From the NCBI GenBank assembly GCA_032716605.1, contig CM064502.1, positions 33,963,284 to 34,027,283 on the forward strand: DNA of 64,000 nt, written 5' to 3'. Position numbers and translations under genes: made by a program. The stretch comes from Paralithodes platypus. Taxonomy: Eukaryota > Arthropoda > Malacostraca > Decapoda > Lithodidae. The notes under the pieces are model-generated. The model saw only the letters and a list, made by a program, of their open reading frames with translations, did not search any database and was not told the origin of the DNA. Numbering within the stretch: the stretch's first letter is position 1; every line of letters begins with the position of its first letter. Below, in pieces: positions 45,147 through 55,768 of the stretch.

Positions 45147-46584
45147 ACTGACAGGTCTGTGATTTCCAACATAGATATGAACATAAGAACATAAGAAAAT
45201 GGGAGTCTGCAAAAAGCCGATCGGCCAACACAAGGCAGATCCCTGTCACACCCAACCCCAATTACACAAGAACACTAGGTCATAAGATCGCGAGAAACTG
45301 CATATGGCCATACGACCCACACGAGGCAGCTCCCATTCACACCCAGCCCACATCACCCGTATGGGAATCCAACTTATGCTTAAAGCTTTCAACTGTTGCT
45401 GAGCTAACCACTGTTCTGGGCAGCGCATTCCACATGTTAACAACTCTATTCCCCAACCAGTGTTTTCCTATATCTTTCCTAAATCTAAACTTATCTAACT
45501 TGAAACCATTTGAGCGGGTTATGTCGCCGTTCTTTAGCTTCAATACCGGTACCTCATCTATATCGCCCTTATTTAAACCTTTTATCCATTTAAATACCTC
45601 TATCATGTCTCCCCTACATCTTCGTCTTTCTAGTGAGTGCAAGCCTAAGACTTTCAACCTCTCCTCATACGACAAATTTATAATATTATGTATCTTTTTC
45701 GTAATTTTTCTTTGGACTGCCTCTAAAGGGTCGATATCCATTCTGTAATAAGGGCACCAAAATTGAACAGCATAGTCTAAATGGGGTCTTACTAGTGCTA
45801 AGTATAGTTTTAAGAAAACTTCAGCAGTCCTATTGCTAACACTCCTAGATATGAATCCTAGAATTCTATTTGCCCTTTTCCTAACACTTATACATTGTTT
45901 TCTGGGTTTCAGATCATTACTAACGAGCACCCCCAGATCCTTCTCACACTCTGTGTTATCCAATTCTACATTGTCTAGTTTGTATTTCGCATCTAAATTA
46001 CGATTTTCAATCCTTAATACCTTACATTTGTCTACATTGAAACTCATCTGCCAATTTATGGACCACTCGTGCAAATGATCGAAATCATTTTGAAGATATT
46101 CCCTGTCGCTAGCTGACTCTATTAACCTACTTATTTTTGTATCATCAGCAAATTTACTGATCCTACTCTTTATGCCTGAGTCAAGATCATTTATGTAGAT
46201 AATGAAGAGGAGGGGCCCCAAAACCTACCCTTGGGGGACCCCACTTTTAACTAATCCCCAGTCCGATTTTACACCATGTATACTAACTCTCTGCTTCCTA
46301 CCAATCAGCCATGATTTAATCCACTTGAGTAGCATCCCCCCCAATACCATGTCCTTTTATCTTCCTTAACAGCCTTTCATGTGGAACTTTATCAAAGGCC
46401 TTACTGAAGTCTAAGTAAACTATATCATATGACTTGTCGTTACCTACCGCTTCATAAACCTCGGAGAAAAAAAATTAGTAAGTTATTTCTAATTTTCCTG
46501 GCAATAATTTATTCTAGCAATTTCCATATAATTAATGTGAGACTAATAGGACGGTAATTTGATGCTATGGACTTATCACCTTTT

Positions 46585-47072
46585 TTAACACCTTACGAGC
46601 GGCCTATGCGGTTTATTTATGTGTACCGCACAGCGGGGTGTTTTTAGCCAAAATAGGGCTGTTTACGTGATCATTTTCATGCCTAAATAAGACCCAGAAC
46701 GTAAAACAAGTACCTATCCCTGAAAGGGCATAAACAGAGCTTTCGAATGACACCATAACGATCCTTGTATGATGGATAGTTTTCTTGCAATAACCGTGCA
46801 ACGCGAGTGCAAAAAGCAGGTAATTCGGTACTTTCAGTACATAATTGAGTATGTAGCGAGTGAGAGAGGGAGGAGGGAGCTGAGATTTGTGTCAGTAGGT
46901 TCGCCGCGGTGGTCTGGAGCAGTCATACGCTCGCTAGTCTCCTGCCACCACTTGTCTCTCTCTCTCAGCCACATTACGTGCTGAAATTGCCACTCGACCT
47001 ATGTCGAGCGCCGCCACATAGTCCAGCTTTATTTAACTCGACTTATGTTGCTCGCCGCTAATTAAGGGTTAA
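46585..47072 (+). mobile_element. Family F TTAA MITE, copy F1
   Basis: 488 bp including TTAA 46585-46588 and 47069-47072. Termini are TTAACACCTTACGAGCGGCC and GCCGCTAATTAAGGGTTAA, imperfect inverted repeats. The uninterrupted CR1-3 copy (about 60077-60093, CTTTTTTGAAAATCGG) shows the corresponding empty region. The 71-codon open frame inside is not evidence of a gene. Confidence 0.9.
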
Positions 47073-47302
47073 ATATCGGAATTATATTTGCGAGCTTCCA
47101 TGAATCAGGAACTAAGCCTAAAGCTAGTGAATTATTAAATAGGTGAGTTAATGGGTAACTTAATTCGTCCTTGCATTCTTTTAATACCCTAGCATACACC
47201 TCATCTGGACCTGGAGATTTCTGAGGTTTTAGTCTATCTATTTCCTTAATTACTTTGTCACTAGTGAACTGAACTGTGCTTAAAATGTCGTCTATACTTC
47301 CA

Positions 47303-47790
47303 TTAACACCTTACGAGCGGCCTATGCGGTTTATTTATATGTACCGCCCAGCGGGGTGTTTTTAGCCAAAATAGGGCTGTTTACGTGATCATTTTCATGC
47401 CTAAATAAGACCCAGAACGTAAAACAAGTACCTATCCCTTAAAGGGCATAAACAGAGCTTTCGAATGACACCATAACGATCCTTTTATGATGGCTAGTTT
47501 TCTTGCAATAACCGTGCAACGTGAGTGCAAAAAGCATGTAATTAGCCACTTTCCCGATACAATTCCTTATATAGCGAGTGAGAGAGGGAGGAGGGAGCTG
47601 GGATTCGTGTCAGTATGTTCGCCGCGGTGGTCTGGAGCAGTCATACGCTCGCTACTCTCCTGCCACCACTTGTCTCTCTCTCTCAGCAACATTACGTGCT
47701 GAAATTGCCACTCGACCTATGTCGAGCGCCGCCACATAGTCCAGCTTTATTAAATACGACTTATGTGGTGAGCCGCTAATTAAGGGTTAA
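47303..47790 (+). mobile_element. Family F TTAA MITE, copy F2
   Basis: The same length (488 bp) and orientation as F1, 230 bp further on in the same CR1. TTAA at 47303-47306 and 47787-47790. Differences from F1 are scattered substitutions and small changes (for example ATTAGCCACTTTCCCGATAC at about 47541). Confidence 0.9.
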
Positions 47791-48315
47791 AAACTTGGTT
47801 GACTACTGGAACTTGATCTAAATTTTCGCTTGTAAAAACAGAAAGGAAATAACTATTTAGAGTATTGCACATTTCTAACTCATCATCTGTAATCTCACCT
47901 ATGACATCCTTTACCTTAGATTTATACAATTGATAAAAATGCTTTAGGGTTGTTTTTGGATTCATTTGCTACCTTGATTTCGTAGTTCCTTATTTCCTTC
48001 CTAATTTCCTTCGTTACCTGCCTCGACAAGTTATGGTGATATCCTATAAGGTGGATTGCGCCTTTCTGTATTTTTCTGTATACACCTCTCTTTCTACCTA
48101 TAAGATCTAATAATTTATTTGTCTTCTATTTTGGTTGGTTTCTATGTGATCTAAATTTTATTTTTGGTATATATTTATCTTGTTCGCTCTGTAAGGCAGA
48201 GATGAACTGAACATACACACTATTTACATTTTCAGTTGGTTGCCTAACTATCTCAGCTGTGTGACCTACCTGGCCCCGACATCTCTGTTCTGCTGGAACT
48301 ATAGTCATCCTCCTA

Positions 48316-49138
48316 TGAAATGAGCTACAAGGTGGAGTCCCTCACCCTGTGCGGTGTTGTCAAATATTCAAAGCTTTAACAACAAATGTTAGTTTTTCAG
48401 GCTATTAACAAATTAATTTTAGCTTTTATGACTATATATATTATGTTTACAATTTTTAAAGGTTATGTGGTGTTAAGAAACATATCATTTTAAGGATATA
48501 TAGAAGGAATTTATACAACATATGGCACGCTATTTAGAACATGCTGCCATTTTTCTGGGGACAGCTATAAATAGATTTAAGGAATGGTAGGATATGCGAC
48601 GTTGCCAAGTAATGTCAATGCGGTTCTGTTGGCTACGCACACACTCACACACACCCTACAGATACACACACAAACACACACATACATACACAATCTCCAA
48701 AATGCAATATAGCATAATGTAATCCCATCAAAAGAGAGAGAGAGAGAGCTGGATACGAGTAATGGCAACGCTTTAAATGGCCTCAAACTACGACAATAAC
48801 ATCATCCAGGTCAGACGGTCGCTAACCCTCATTCATAGCGCGACCACCATGGAAGGAAAAACTCGGAAAAGTTACTCTCATCTTCATAGCCAGGCAAGGG
48901 AGATGCTGTACAATGTAAATAGGTATATACAAATATAGCCTACCTATTATTTCGTTTCTGTAACTTTTATACAAGAATACCAATAACCCTTCCAGACATA
49001 AAAACGTCTTTTACATTTATTTCAAGTCTCCCTTCTAAATGTGGTTTTCCTTGGTTTCCCGTTTTCTAAAAGGTTTGTTTTGGTCGACATGTGGCAACAC
49101 CGCGTAGGGCGACCTTGACCTCCTTGGAGCTCATTTCA
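48316..49138. mobile_element. 823-bp non-autonomous element with about 50-bp terminal inverted repeats
   Basis: Left TGAAATGAGCTACAAGGTGG with GCGGTGTTGTC; right inverse TGAAATGAGCTCCAAGGAGG with GCGGTGTTGCC. The repeats extend about 50 bp. The interior has AT-rich sequence and a (CA)n stretch at 48640-48690 and no coding frame. The target duplication is not clear. Inserted in CR1-2 between endonuclease and RT. Confidence 0.78.
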
Positions 49139-50064
49139 GTTGAGTTTGACTATAATTGGCTTACTTGACCTAAATCTCCTGCCTCACCTTTAATTCTGAG
49201 TGACCTTTTTAATCCCCTAAAATTTGCCTTTCTAAAGTCAGGGATAAGAACCTTATTTTCCTTTGATTTATAATTTAATTCTATAGATAAATATATTGAT
49301 TTATGGTCACTGTACCCTAGCTGGTCGCCCACTTCTAAATCTTTTATCAAATTTTCTCTGTTGCTAAGAACTAGGTCCAGAATATTGTATCCTCTAGTTG
49401 GCGAATTTACAAATTGAAAGAGAAAGTTGTCTAGTACTACTTCAAGAAAATCTTCGGATTCGTTATTGCTAGTTTGATTAACCCAGTCTATACCTGGAAG
49501 ATTAAAGTCACCTAAAATGCAAACATTATTATTCTGAGATGCCTTACTGATTTCTTCCCATAATAATTTACCTAAATTTCGACAAAGACAGAATGGTTCC
49601 CAAAATAATTGTCTCACCTTCCCCGCTAATCTCTACCCACACACTATCATTATCGCTATTTGTTTAAATATCTGATCTAAGGCAACATTTTAAAGTATCC
49701 CTGACATAAATTGCAACTCCACCTCCCCTTCTCTCTGTTCTGTCGTATTTAAATAAATTGTATCCTGACATATGAAATTCTGCTAATAGATGTCTAGAGT
49801 CAGTATTTATCCAGGTTTCTGTAATCGCTACAATGTCTATATTTTACTTGCTAACAATTGCCCTAAGCTGATCCATTGTATTACATAAAATTCTACAATT
49901 TGTATAATATACAGTTCCCTCAACCTATTACTAGTTTTTGTAACTAACGTTCTATTGTTTTTAACTAACTTATTATTTCCTTCGATTTCACTGCAGTCAA
50001 TGCTATCATAATTACAAACATTTATATGTGACTGGGGTTCTATTACATTCCTAGCTGATGTATC

Positions 50065-50152
50065 GTTTCTTTCCCTATCCAAACTTATTTTCTGTTTGCC
50101 CATACAGGCTTCATGGGCAAAACAGAAAATAAGTTTGGATAGGAAAAGAAAC
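50065..50152. repeat. 39-bp fold-back at the 5' edge of CR1-2
   Basis: Left arm 50065-50103 and right arm 50113-50152 are inverse copies with one indel and one mismatch, separated by ACAGGCTTC. The left arm is CR1 sequence, so the right arm is an inverted duplicate made at the 5' truncation point. Confidence 0.9.
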
Positions 50153-50337
50153 ATAACATTTATTTCCACAGCCAGTGGTTATTCTTCTTACATATTATGT
50201 ACATAAAATATAATATGTATACAATACAAAGTAAAGGATTATGAACATATGAGCATAAGACCATTAGCATGAAGTATGGATGATACATTATCAACTCCCG
50301 CGTAAGCAGAGTGGTATCGCCCCCCCGTATAGTGGTG
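50153..50337. other. No gene
   Basis: AT-rich flank of CR1-2 without supported features. Confidence 0.4.
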
Positions 50338-50351
50338 CATGCTAACCGAAA

Positions 50352-50391
<40 letters not shown>

Positions 50392-51175
50392 CGAGAACTC
50401 CTCCTAGACCGTTTGATGGATTTTCACCAAACTTCACACGAACCTTCAGTGCGGTGCGTGAATTCGATGGTAATTACAAAGTGTTTTTGAATTTGTGCAA
50501 TAGTTATGATCTTAGGTCCAAACAAATGTTTTTCCCCCCCCCCCAACAGCCCCCCCCCCCCCCCCCCCCCTTCAGGACCCCCACCCCCCACCCTGTACCT
50601 ATTCACGATGGTGACGGTAGTAGTGATGATGGTGAGTAGTATTGATTATGGTGAAAGTTGTAGTGATTATCAACTCTGCATAAGCAGAGTGGTATCGCCC
50701 CCGTATAGTGGTACATGCCGGCCGAAATGTCTGTCTGTCTGTCTGTCCGTCCGAGAACTCCTCCTAAACCTTTTGACAGATTTTCACCAAACTTCACACG
50801 AACCTTCGGTGCGTGAATTCTACGGTAATTCATTTTTGGTTTGTTTTTAAATTTGTGCAATAGTTATGATCTTAAGTCCAAAAAATGGTTTACCCCCACC
50901 CCCCACCCTGTACCTATTCCCTGTGTGTGTACGGGGCACACACATCACAGAAAGCCACACATCATACACATATCTCAGATGTGATGATAATGGTGAGACG
51001 TCTGTCTGTCTGTCCGATAACTCCTCCTAGACCGTTCGACGGATTTTCACCAAACTTCACACGAACATTCGGTGCGTGAATGCGACGTAATTTAAAAAAA
51101 AAAATGAATTTGTGCAATAGTTATGATTTTAGGTCCAAAATATGGTTTCCCCCCCCCCCCCCCCAGCAATGATGG
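50338..51175. repeat. Three diverged tandem copies of a roughly 300-350-bp unit
   Basis: Each copy contains a TCTG simple repeat, then GAACTCCTCCTAGACCGTTT (or diverged), TTTTCACCAAACTTCACACG and AATTTGTGCAATAGTTATGA, and ends in a C run followed by CCACCC-type DNA. Copies start at about 50355, 50728 and 51000; the third is shorter. A GGTATCGCCCCC leader precedes copies 1 and 2. Confidence 0.85.
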
Positions 51176-51220
51176 CGTTGCCCCTACGGGGCGAATATAA
51201 CTTGCCCCGCATTTGTTAGG

Positions 51221-51435
51221 TTAACCCCTTCTGTACCGGCAACGTCTGTATTATTCGATTTCAGCTTCATTTAGACGATTTTATGAAGCTTAGGAAGAAT
51301 ATATGGTAGCTAAAAGGGTTAATTGAGATAGTCTGTGGCCTTTTAATGGGTAGCCAGCCTTCCTAAGCTGAACAAAGTGGGCTAATAGTTGTCAGAATAT
51401 AAGGAAAAGTACATCACCGGTAAAGAAGGGGTTAA
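51221..51435. mobile_element. Family C TTAA MITE, copy C2
   Basis: 215 bp, TTAA 51221-51224 and 51432-51435, with inverted termini TTAACCCCTTCTGTACCGG and CCGGTAAAGAAGGGGTTAA. A conserved TTTAGACGATTTTATG block lies at about 51271. Confidence 0.92.
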
Positions 51436-51439
51436 GTTA

Positions 51440-51845
51440 GTTTAGTTGACATTAGAAGTGATGGTAGTAATAGTGGGGATGATGGTGGTAGTAGTGATGA
51501 TGGTGATAATAGTAGTGATGATGGTTGTAGTTGTAGTGATGATAATGACAGTAGTAGATATGATGGTGAAAGTACTAGTAGTAGTGATAATGGTCATAAT
51601 AGTAGTGATGATGGTGACAAGTAATGATGACAGTTGTAGTGATAGTAGTGATGATGGTAGTGACAATGGTGACAGTATTAGTGATGATGGTGAAAGTTGT
51701 AGTGATGATGACAGTTGTAGTGATGACAGTTGTAGTGATGATGAGAGTCGTAGTGATGATGTTAAGAGTAGTAGTGATGACTATAATAGTAGTAGTGATG
51801 ATGATATTAATGATGATAGTGACTAGTAGTGATGATGGTGACCGA
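51440..51845. repeat. GATGGT/AGTAGT trinucleotide-type low-complexity tract
   Basis: About 400 bp of imperfect GTAGTGATGATG repeats. Open frames in both strands (poly-Ser/Asp, poly-Thr/Ile, poly-Met/Val) are composition artefacts. Confidence 0.95.
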
Positions 51846-51992
51846 TCGCAGAGTTGGGTATGCCGTTTTGATTTTGGGCAAAACGGCACGTCTACTTTAT
51901 TAGTTTATATAGATTGGCCCCTGTGGGTCCTATTTATAGCCCTTCATCGACTTTCCTTAAGAGTCCTGGAATAATTATAGTCTCATACGGTT

Positions 51993-52207
51993 TTAACACT
52001 TTGAGTGCCAGCGACGTGTGTTACATTTTACTCCAGCTATATTTAGACGATATTATGCATTTTATGAAGGATCTGTGGTAGTTAGAAGGGTTGGTTGAGG
52101 TAGTTTGAAGCTATATTATTGATAGAGGTCCATCCTAAGCTGAATAAAATCGTCTTATTGTTGCCAGAATATGATGAAAAGGATGTCGCTGGTACTGAAC
52201 GGGTTAA
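51993..52207. mobile_element. Family C TTAA MITE, copy C3
   Basis: 215 bp, TTAA 51993-51996 and 52204-52207. Termini have diverged (TTAACACTTTGAGTGCCAG and CTGGTACTGAACGGGTTAA) but still pair. Confidence 0.85.
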
Positions 52208-52254
52208 AGATAATCCGAGGCAGCTGTACTTATAGGTCAGGACTTGGGTCAGGA

Positions 52255-52420
52255 GGGAGGGATGGGGGTGGGGGGGGTGGGGGGGGGGGGGGAGGATGCG
52301 GGAGAGATAATAATAGTGACAGTACGAATAATATTATTATTTATAATAATATAAAATAATAATAATATTAATAATCATAATAATAATTAAAATTAAAATA
52401 CATGGCCATGATAATAATAC
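52255..52420. repeat. G-rich tract and (AAT)n tract
   Basis: A G run with GGGGGTGGGG at about 52265-52292, followed by AATAATAAT-type sequence (52325-52420). Confidence 0.85.
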
Positions 52421-52449
52421 TAATAATGACAGACACAGTAGAATGAGTA

Positions 52450-52770
52450 GTCTCTTGTTCAATTGCTGTTAAAGAGCATATTATGTAGTCTTAATTTAAA
52501 GGTATATAATGAATTGACTTCTTTGACATAAGGTGAGAGTTCGTTCCAAATTTTGGGCCTTTTACTGAGATATATCTCGTACCTATTTCTGTATAATACT
52601 CGGGACAAAAAGGTTATTTTGTTGCCTTGTAATGCTGGAGGTTACGTTATTTACAGTTGACAGGTTTAATAGGTAGTTTGGGTATAAATTGTTTAGATAT
52701 TTATAGATAGCTAATACTGTGTCATGGGTAATTTTGTCATTAATGGTTAACCATATTAAAACTTTGAGAG
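52450..52770 (-). pseudogene. LINE RT C-terminal fragment (minus)
   Basis: The minus strand reads INDKITHDTVLAIYKYLNNL then YPNYLLN, SSITRQQNNLFVPS and, after a frame change, RPKIWNELSPYVKEVNS. It is the same type of tail as that of the LINE ending at 14818 (GPKIWNRLPRSVK). Confidence 0.7.
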
Positions 52771-52794
52771 AGAGAGAGAGAGAGAGAGATATGC

Positions 52795-52927
52795 CGTGTG
52801 TCCAGGCATTTTGGCTCGAACGTCCCTTGATTTCGGCCCTGTCACTCTTTGAAATCTGGGGGAGGCACTCGCTGTAGGCAGTTATGCCTTTTGTCTCCCT
52901 TATTCACATAGGAAAAACAAAAAAAGA
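52795..52927 (+). mobile_element. LINE 3' end with A-rich tail
   Basis: GTGTGTCCAGGCATTTTGGC, ACGTCCCTTGATTTCGGCCC and GCAGTTATGCC, ending TTCACATAGGAAAAACAAAA. Matches 19334-19468 and, inverted, 30234-30365. Confidence 0.75.
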
Positions 52928-53489
52928 GCTCTACATAGACCTTGTGTAGCGGTATATATTTATGTTTGCACGTATGTTTGTATGTATGTAGGTACGTTAC
53001 TATCTAACATAATTTGCAAATCAAATGTTCATACTATACTACGTTCTAATATAATTATGCATTATGATATTTATGAAAGTGGTATTACATTGAATACCGC
53101 AAAATTAGACTTGTAAGTTATGTGGACAATATCCTACATAATTACGCATATGCTAACATAATATATATTAAATGCTGAATATCTGAATTTAAATGTTCTT
53201 TTTATGTATAACCAAATGTCTGTATTTTACGTACTGATGAAATGTAAGGGTAGGATCTTTGGACTTGGTGTACCTTGCAGTACGACCAAATGCAGCTCAA
53301 GATACTGGCATTACTGCATAACATACACAACTCAAAAATACTCATTGACCCAGGACCAGGAGTGATTGTGATGTCTGTGGTGTGTGGTATATCTAAATTA
53401 CTGTGACACCTGTATATACACCTGGGACTCAGCCTGGTGAAGGAGTGGTCAGGTCATACTGTCCTGCCAATACCTAGATGGCGGATAAT
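52928..53489. other. No gene
   Basis: AT-rich sequence with a short (GTAT)n stretch (about 52965-52995). No supported feature. Confidence 0.4.
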
Positions 53490-53690
53490 TATAGTCTATT
53501 CTCTGTAAGTAGGCGAGAAATCATGACCTCTAATATCTGTAACTCATAAACGACTAGAGTAATCGAGCTAATATTTCTACCATTTGGGAAGAGTCAGTCA
53601 AGGAATAGATGTGGACATTTACAGCTAATTTGCTCTAGCCCTTTTGGAGATACAAAGGATAGAGGTCATGATTTCTCGCCTACTTACAGC
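53490..53690. mobile_element. Family G palindromic MITE, copy G3
   Basis: Left TATAGTCTATTCTCTGTAAG; the right end is truncated at CCTACTTACAGC. The internal sequence is in the opposite orientation to G1. Confidence 0.82.
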
Positions 53691-53960
53691 GGCCTCACTT
53701 TTCCACCACTCACCCAAGGTCAATAGATACAACAGGTCAACCCACGGGGTCGCTCAAACTCCCTATCCGCGACGTCAGAGTGTTGAAGGGTGAAGGGGTC
53801 ACCAGTTTCTTCCCGCTTATTCTCAAAATCACAGCCGTTGGAGCAGCATCCTCCGTTTTCTATATCTTTGTGCCGTGAAAGTATAACTTCAATATTTTAT
53901 AATACAACAGTGACCATAATGCCGTGTGACAGTGTAGCTCTGCTATTGTAAGTGAACAAA
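53691..53960. other. No gene; flank upstream of the THAP relic
   Basis: GC-richer than its neighbours, including CCCACGGGGTCGC; could include a leader or promoter for the THAP frame, but no core element is clear. Confidence 0.3.
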
Positions 53961-54190
53961 ATGCCGTTATACTGTGAAGTTGTTGGGTGCAAGTCTGTAT
54001 TCATTAAACAAGGAAATGTATCATTCCATATATTTCCCAAAGATGAACAACTGAGGGCCAAATGGACTACATTATGTGGAGAAAAAAAACAGTTACTCCA
54101 CAATGTGCAAGAATCTGCGGCAACATTTTGAATCAAGTGCTAAAATCACCAAACTTGAACTGCATAATCCATATGGTTTATCACTAATAA
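53961..54190 (+). pseudogene. THAP zinc-finger domain fragment
   Basis: ATG at 53961 opens MPLYCEVVGCKSVFIKQGNV then SFHIFPKDEQLRAKWTTLCG, the N-terminal THAP signature (C-x4-C, then F..FP and a conserved Trp). The next ligands appear after a frame change as ARICGN followed by FESSAKITKLELHNP in yet another frame. The domain's C-x2-H pair is therefore broken by small indels. THAP domains occur in P-type transposases and host transcription factors; nothing further downstream decides which. Confidence 0.7.
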
Positions 54191-54224
54191 CAAGTCAAGT
54201 TTTAAGATATCATCAACAATTCTG

Positions 54225-54420
54225 TTAATCACACTCCCTGAAATGAACCAGAAAATCATGTTTGCATTGTTACGAACGCTAATACATTACACTGTTTTCT
54301 ATGTTTTAAATCATTGCCAACAAACACACATAGCTTTTTCTCACATTAGGTGTGAGAGGGATCTGGCTTGTATGGGCCAACAGGCTTTTTGTACTCACTT
54401 CTATTACGTTATTATGTTAT
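54225..54420 (-). mobile_element. Two short CR1 3'-region fragments
   Basis: 54225-54345 matches, in antisense, the CR1 segment at about 59270-59385 (GTTTGCATTGTTACGAACGC). 54346-54420 matches the sense 3' terminus (GAGAGGGATCTGGCTTGTAT...GGGCCAACAGGC). The two pieces are in opposite orientation. Confidence 0.6.
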
Positions 54421-55418
54421 TATTGTTTTGTAACCTGTCCAATGTTCTTCATAATAACCTTACGGAACCTTACGATGATACTGGACGCAGGTCTTGTCAG
54501 TGCTCTAAGTCCAAATCTTCATAATTTAACTTTAATAGACACATGGATCTAATGATCCCAGAAAACAATATCTAAGATGTCTTAAGTTAATAAAATAAGT
54601 GTGTACCGAATTTTGTGAAATCCTTATCCCGCTTTGTGCAACCTAGTTGTAAGAAGAAATTAGAACAATAACCAATACCTATAAATTTAACTTGAAAATA
54701 GTTATCCCATTTTGTATATGCTAAATATAATATTTTAATATTATAATAGTAATATAGTAATAGCCTACATTTGATATGAAAATGATTGGACCGGGTAAAC
54801 AAATATACAAAGTATTATAAGCTTGTGACAGTGTATAGGCGGGAAAGTGAAGGTATTGAGGGATCACAGTCCAGATATTGTGTGGACTGTGTGAGGGATA
54901 AGCCTATACAACGTCTCGCAGCTGTTAGGGGGCGGAGCTAGGTAGAGCGGCGAGCGTATTCTCTCTTTCTTTCATTTGGTACAATAGTGTGACGTCACTG
55001 AGCTGCGCGTGGGTTGACCTGAGTATCTATGGACCTTGCACTCACCCTCTCTCCTCTTATTATACATCCCCGGTCCGACTCTACATGTTGGTCAGGACGC
55101 GGCTCCCTTGAGAAAGTCACACATCCCGATAAGCCCCCTAGATTATCTAGGAAACTTTACTATATCACAACCGACCCTTTCCCAACTTTTAACCATCGTG
55201 TATTGACTCAGGTGTAAAGTGTCACCACTTTAGGAGCTATTCACCCAATTTTCACATGAAAATATTTCTTATATATTTTATGTATATTTATGTTGAATAA
55301 CCCTTTTTAAACATATTGATTCCAATGTGAATGTTTCCAGGTATTCGTAAATTGGACTTGGGTGTATTCGTCCTAAAGTGTATAACTTCTCTGTATGGGA
55401 TTTATATTATACCATGGC
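54421..55418. other. No gene in about 1 kb
   Basis: AT-rich with a GC-richer island at about 54900-55020 (GGGGGCGGAGC, TGACGTCA). The latter is a perfect CRE-like octamer at about 54981, but no transcript start can be tied to it. Confidence 0.35.
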
Positions 55419-55631
55419 TATAGTCTATTCGCTGTAAGTAGGCGAGAAATCATGACCTCTATCCTCTGTAACTCAACATGGGCTAGAGCAAATTGACTGT
55501 AAATGTCCACGTCTATTCCTTGACTAACTCTTCCCAAATGGTAGATATATTAGCTCGATTACTCTATTAGTTTTTGAGTTACAGGGGATAGAGGTCATGA
55601 TTTATCGCCTACTTACAGCGAATAGACTATA
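55419..55631. mobile_element. Family G palindromic MITE, copy G4
   Basis: 213 bp, the same length as G1, with intact ends TATAGTCTATTCGCTGTAAG and AGCGAATAGACTATA. Confidence 0.9.
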
Positions 55632-55684
55632 GCACTAGACCTGGGGGAGGGGAGACCAGTGTTGTCAATCCATGGGCAGTTTTA

Positions 55685-55768
55685 ATTAATTTATTCATAT
55701 ATTTGTTTTAGTTTCCTCCCTAGACCTCCATCGAGCTTAGAAAAAGACCCCCTAGATCCCCCTTCAAG
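55685..55768 (-). mobile_element. Family A fragment that seeds a tandem array
   Basis: Carries TAGTTTCCTCCCTAGACCTC and CCATCGAGCTTAG, then CCTTCAAGATAAATG, where the 40-bp array starts. Confidence 0.8.

Larger units (their letters stand above)
45337..50103 (-). pseudogene. CR1-2 ORF2 remnants (RT and endonuclease)
   Basis: On the minus strand the endonuclease reads EGNNKLVKNNRTLV (about 50000), GDFNLPGIDW and SDHKS (about 49300). The RT reads QDKYIPKIKFRSHRNQPK, then FADDTKISRL (about 46150) and the C-terminal tail to 45337. There is a TAG at 46226-46228 within the PQG..LGPLL motif, further frame changes near 46340 and 49680, and the three insertions. Non-functional. Confidence 0.85.
45178..50152 (-). 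mobile_element. CR1 retrotransposon, copy CR1-2, with three DNA-element insertions
   Basis: The 3' end (GAACATAAGAACATAAGAAA on the plus strand) is at 45178. CR1 segments are 45178-46584, 47073-47302, 47791-48315 and 49139-50103, with a fold-back at 50065-50152. The intervening DNA is two family F MITEs and one 823-bp TIR element. It is colinear with CR1-1 ORF2 over the RT and most of the endonuclease; ORF1 is absent. Confidence 0.88.

Noticed and set aside
46769..47702. Paired 71-residue open frames inside F1 and F2 as a conserved small protein
   Set aside because: They are two copies of the same MITE, so similarity is from common descent; no domain or start evidence.
48310..49145. A clear target-site duplication for the 823-bp element
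   Set aside because: The CR1 flanks share only scattered words (ACTATA/GACTATA) not directly adjacent to the inverted repeats, so no duplication is claimed.
51446..51974. Ser/Asp- and Met/Val-rich open frames
   Set aside because: They follow the GATGGT-type low-complexity tract in several frames and both strands.
54981..54988. CRE-like TGACGTCA as a promoter element
   Set aside because: A single octamer without a transcript or gene nearby is not enough.
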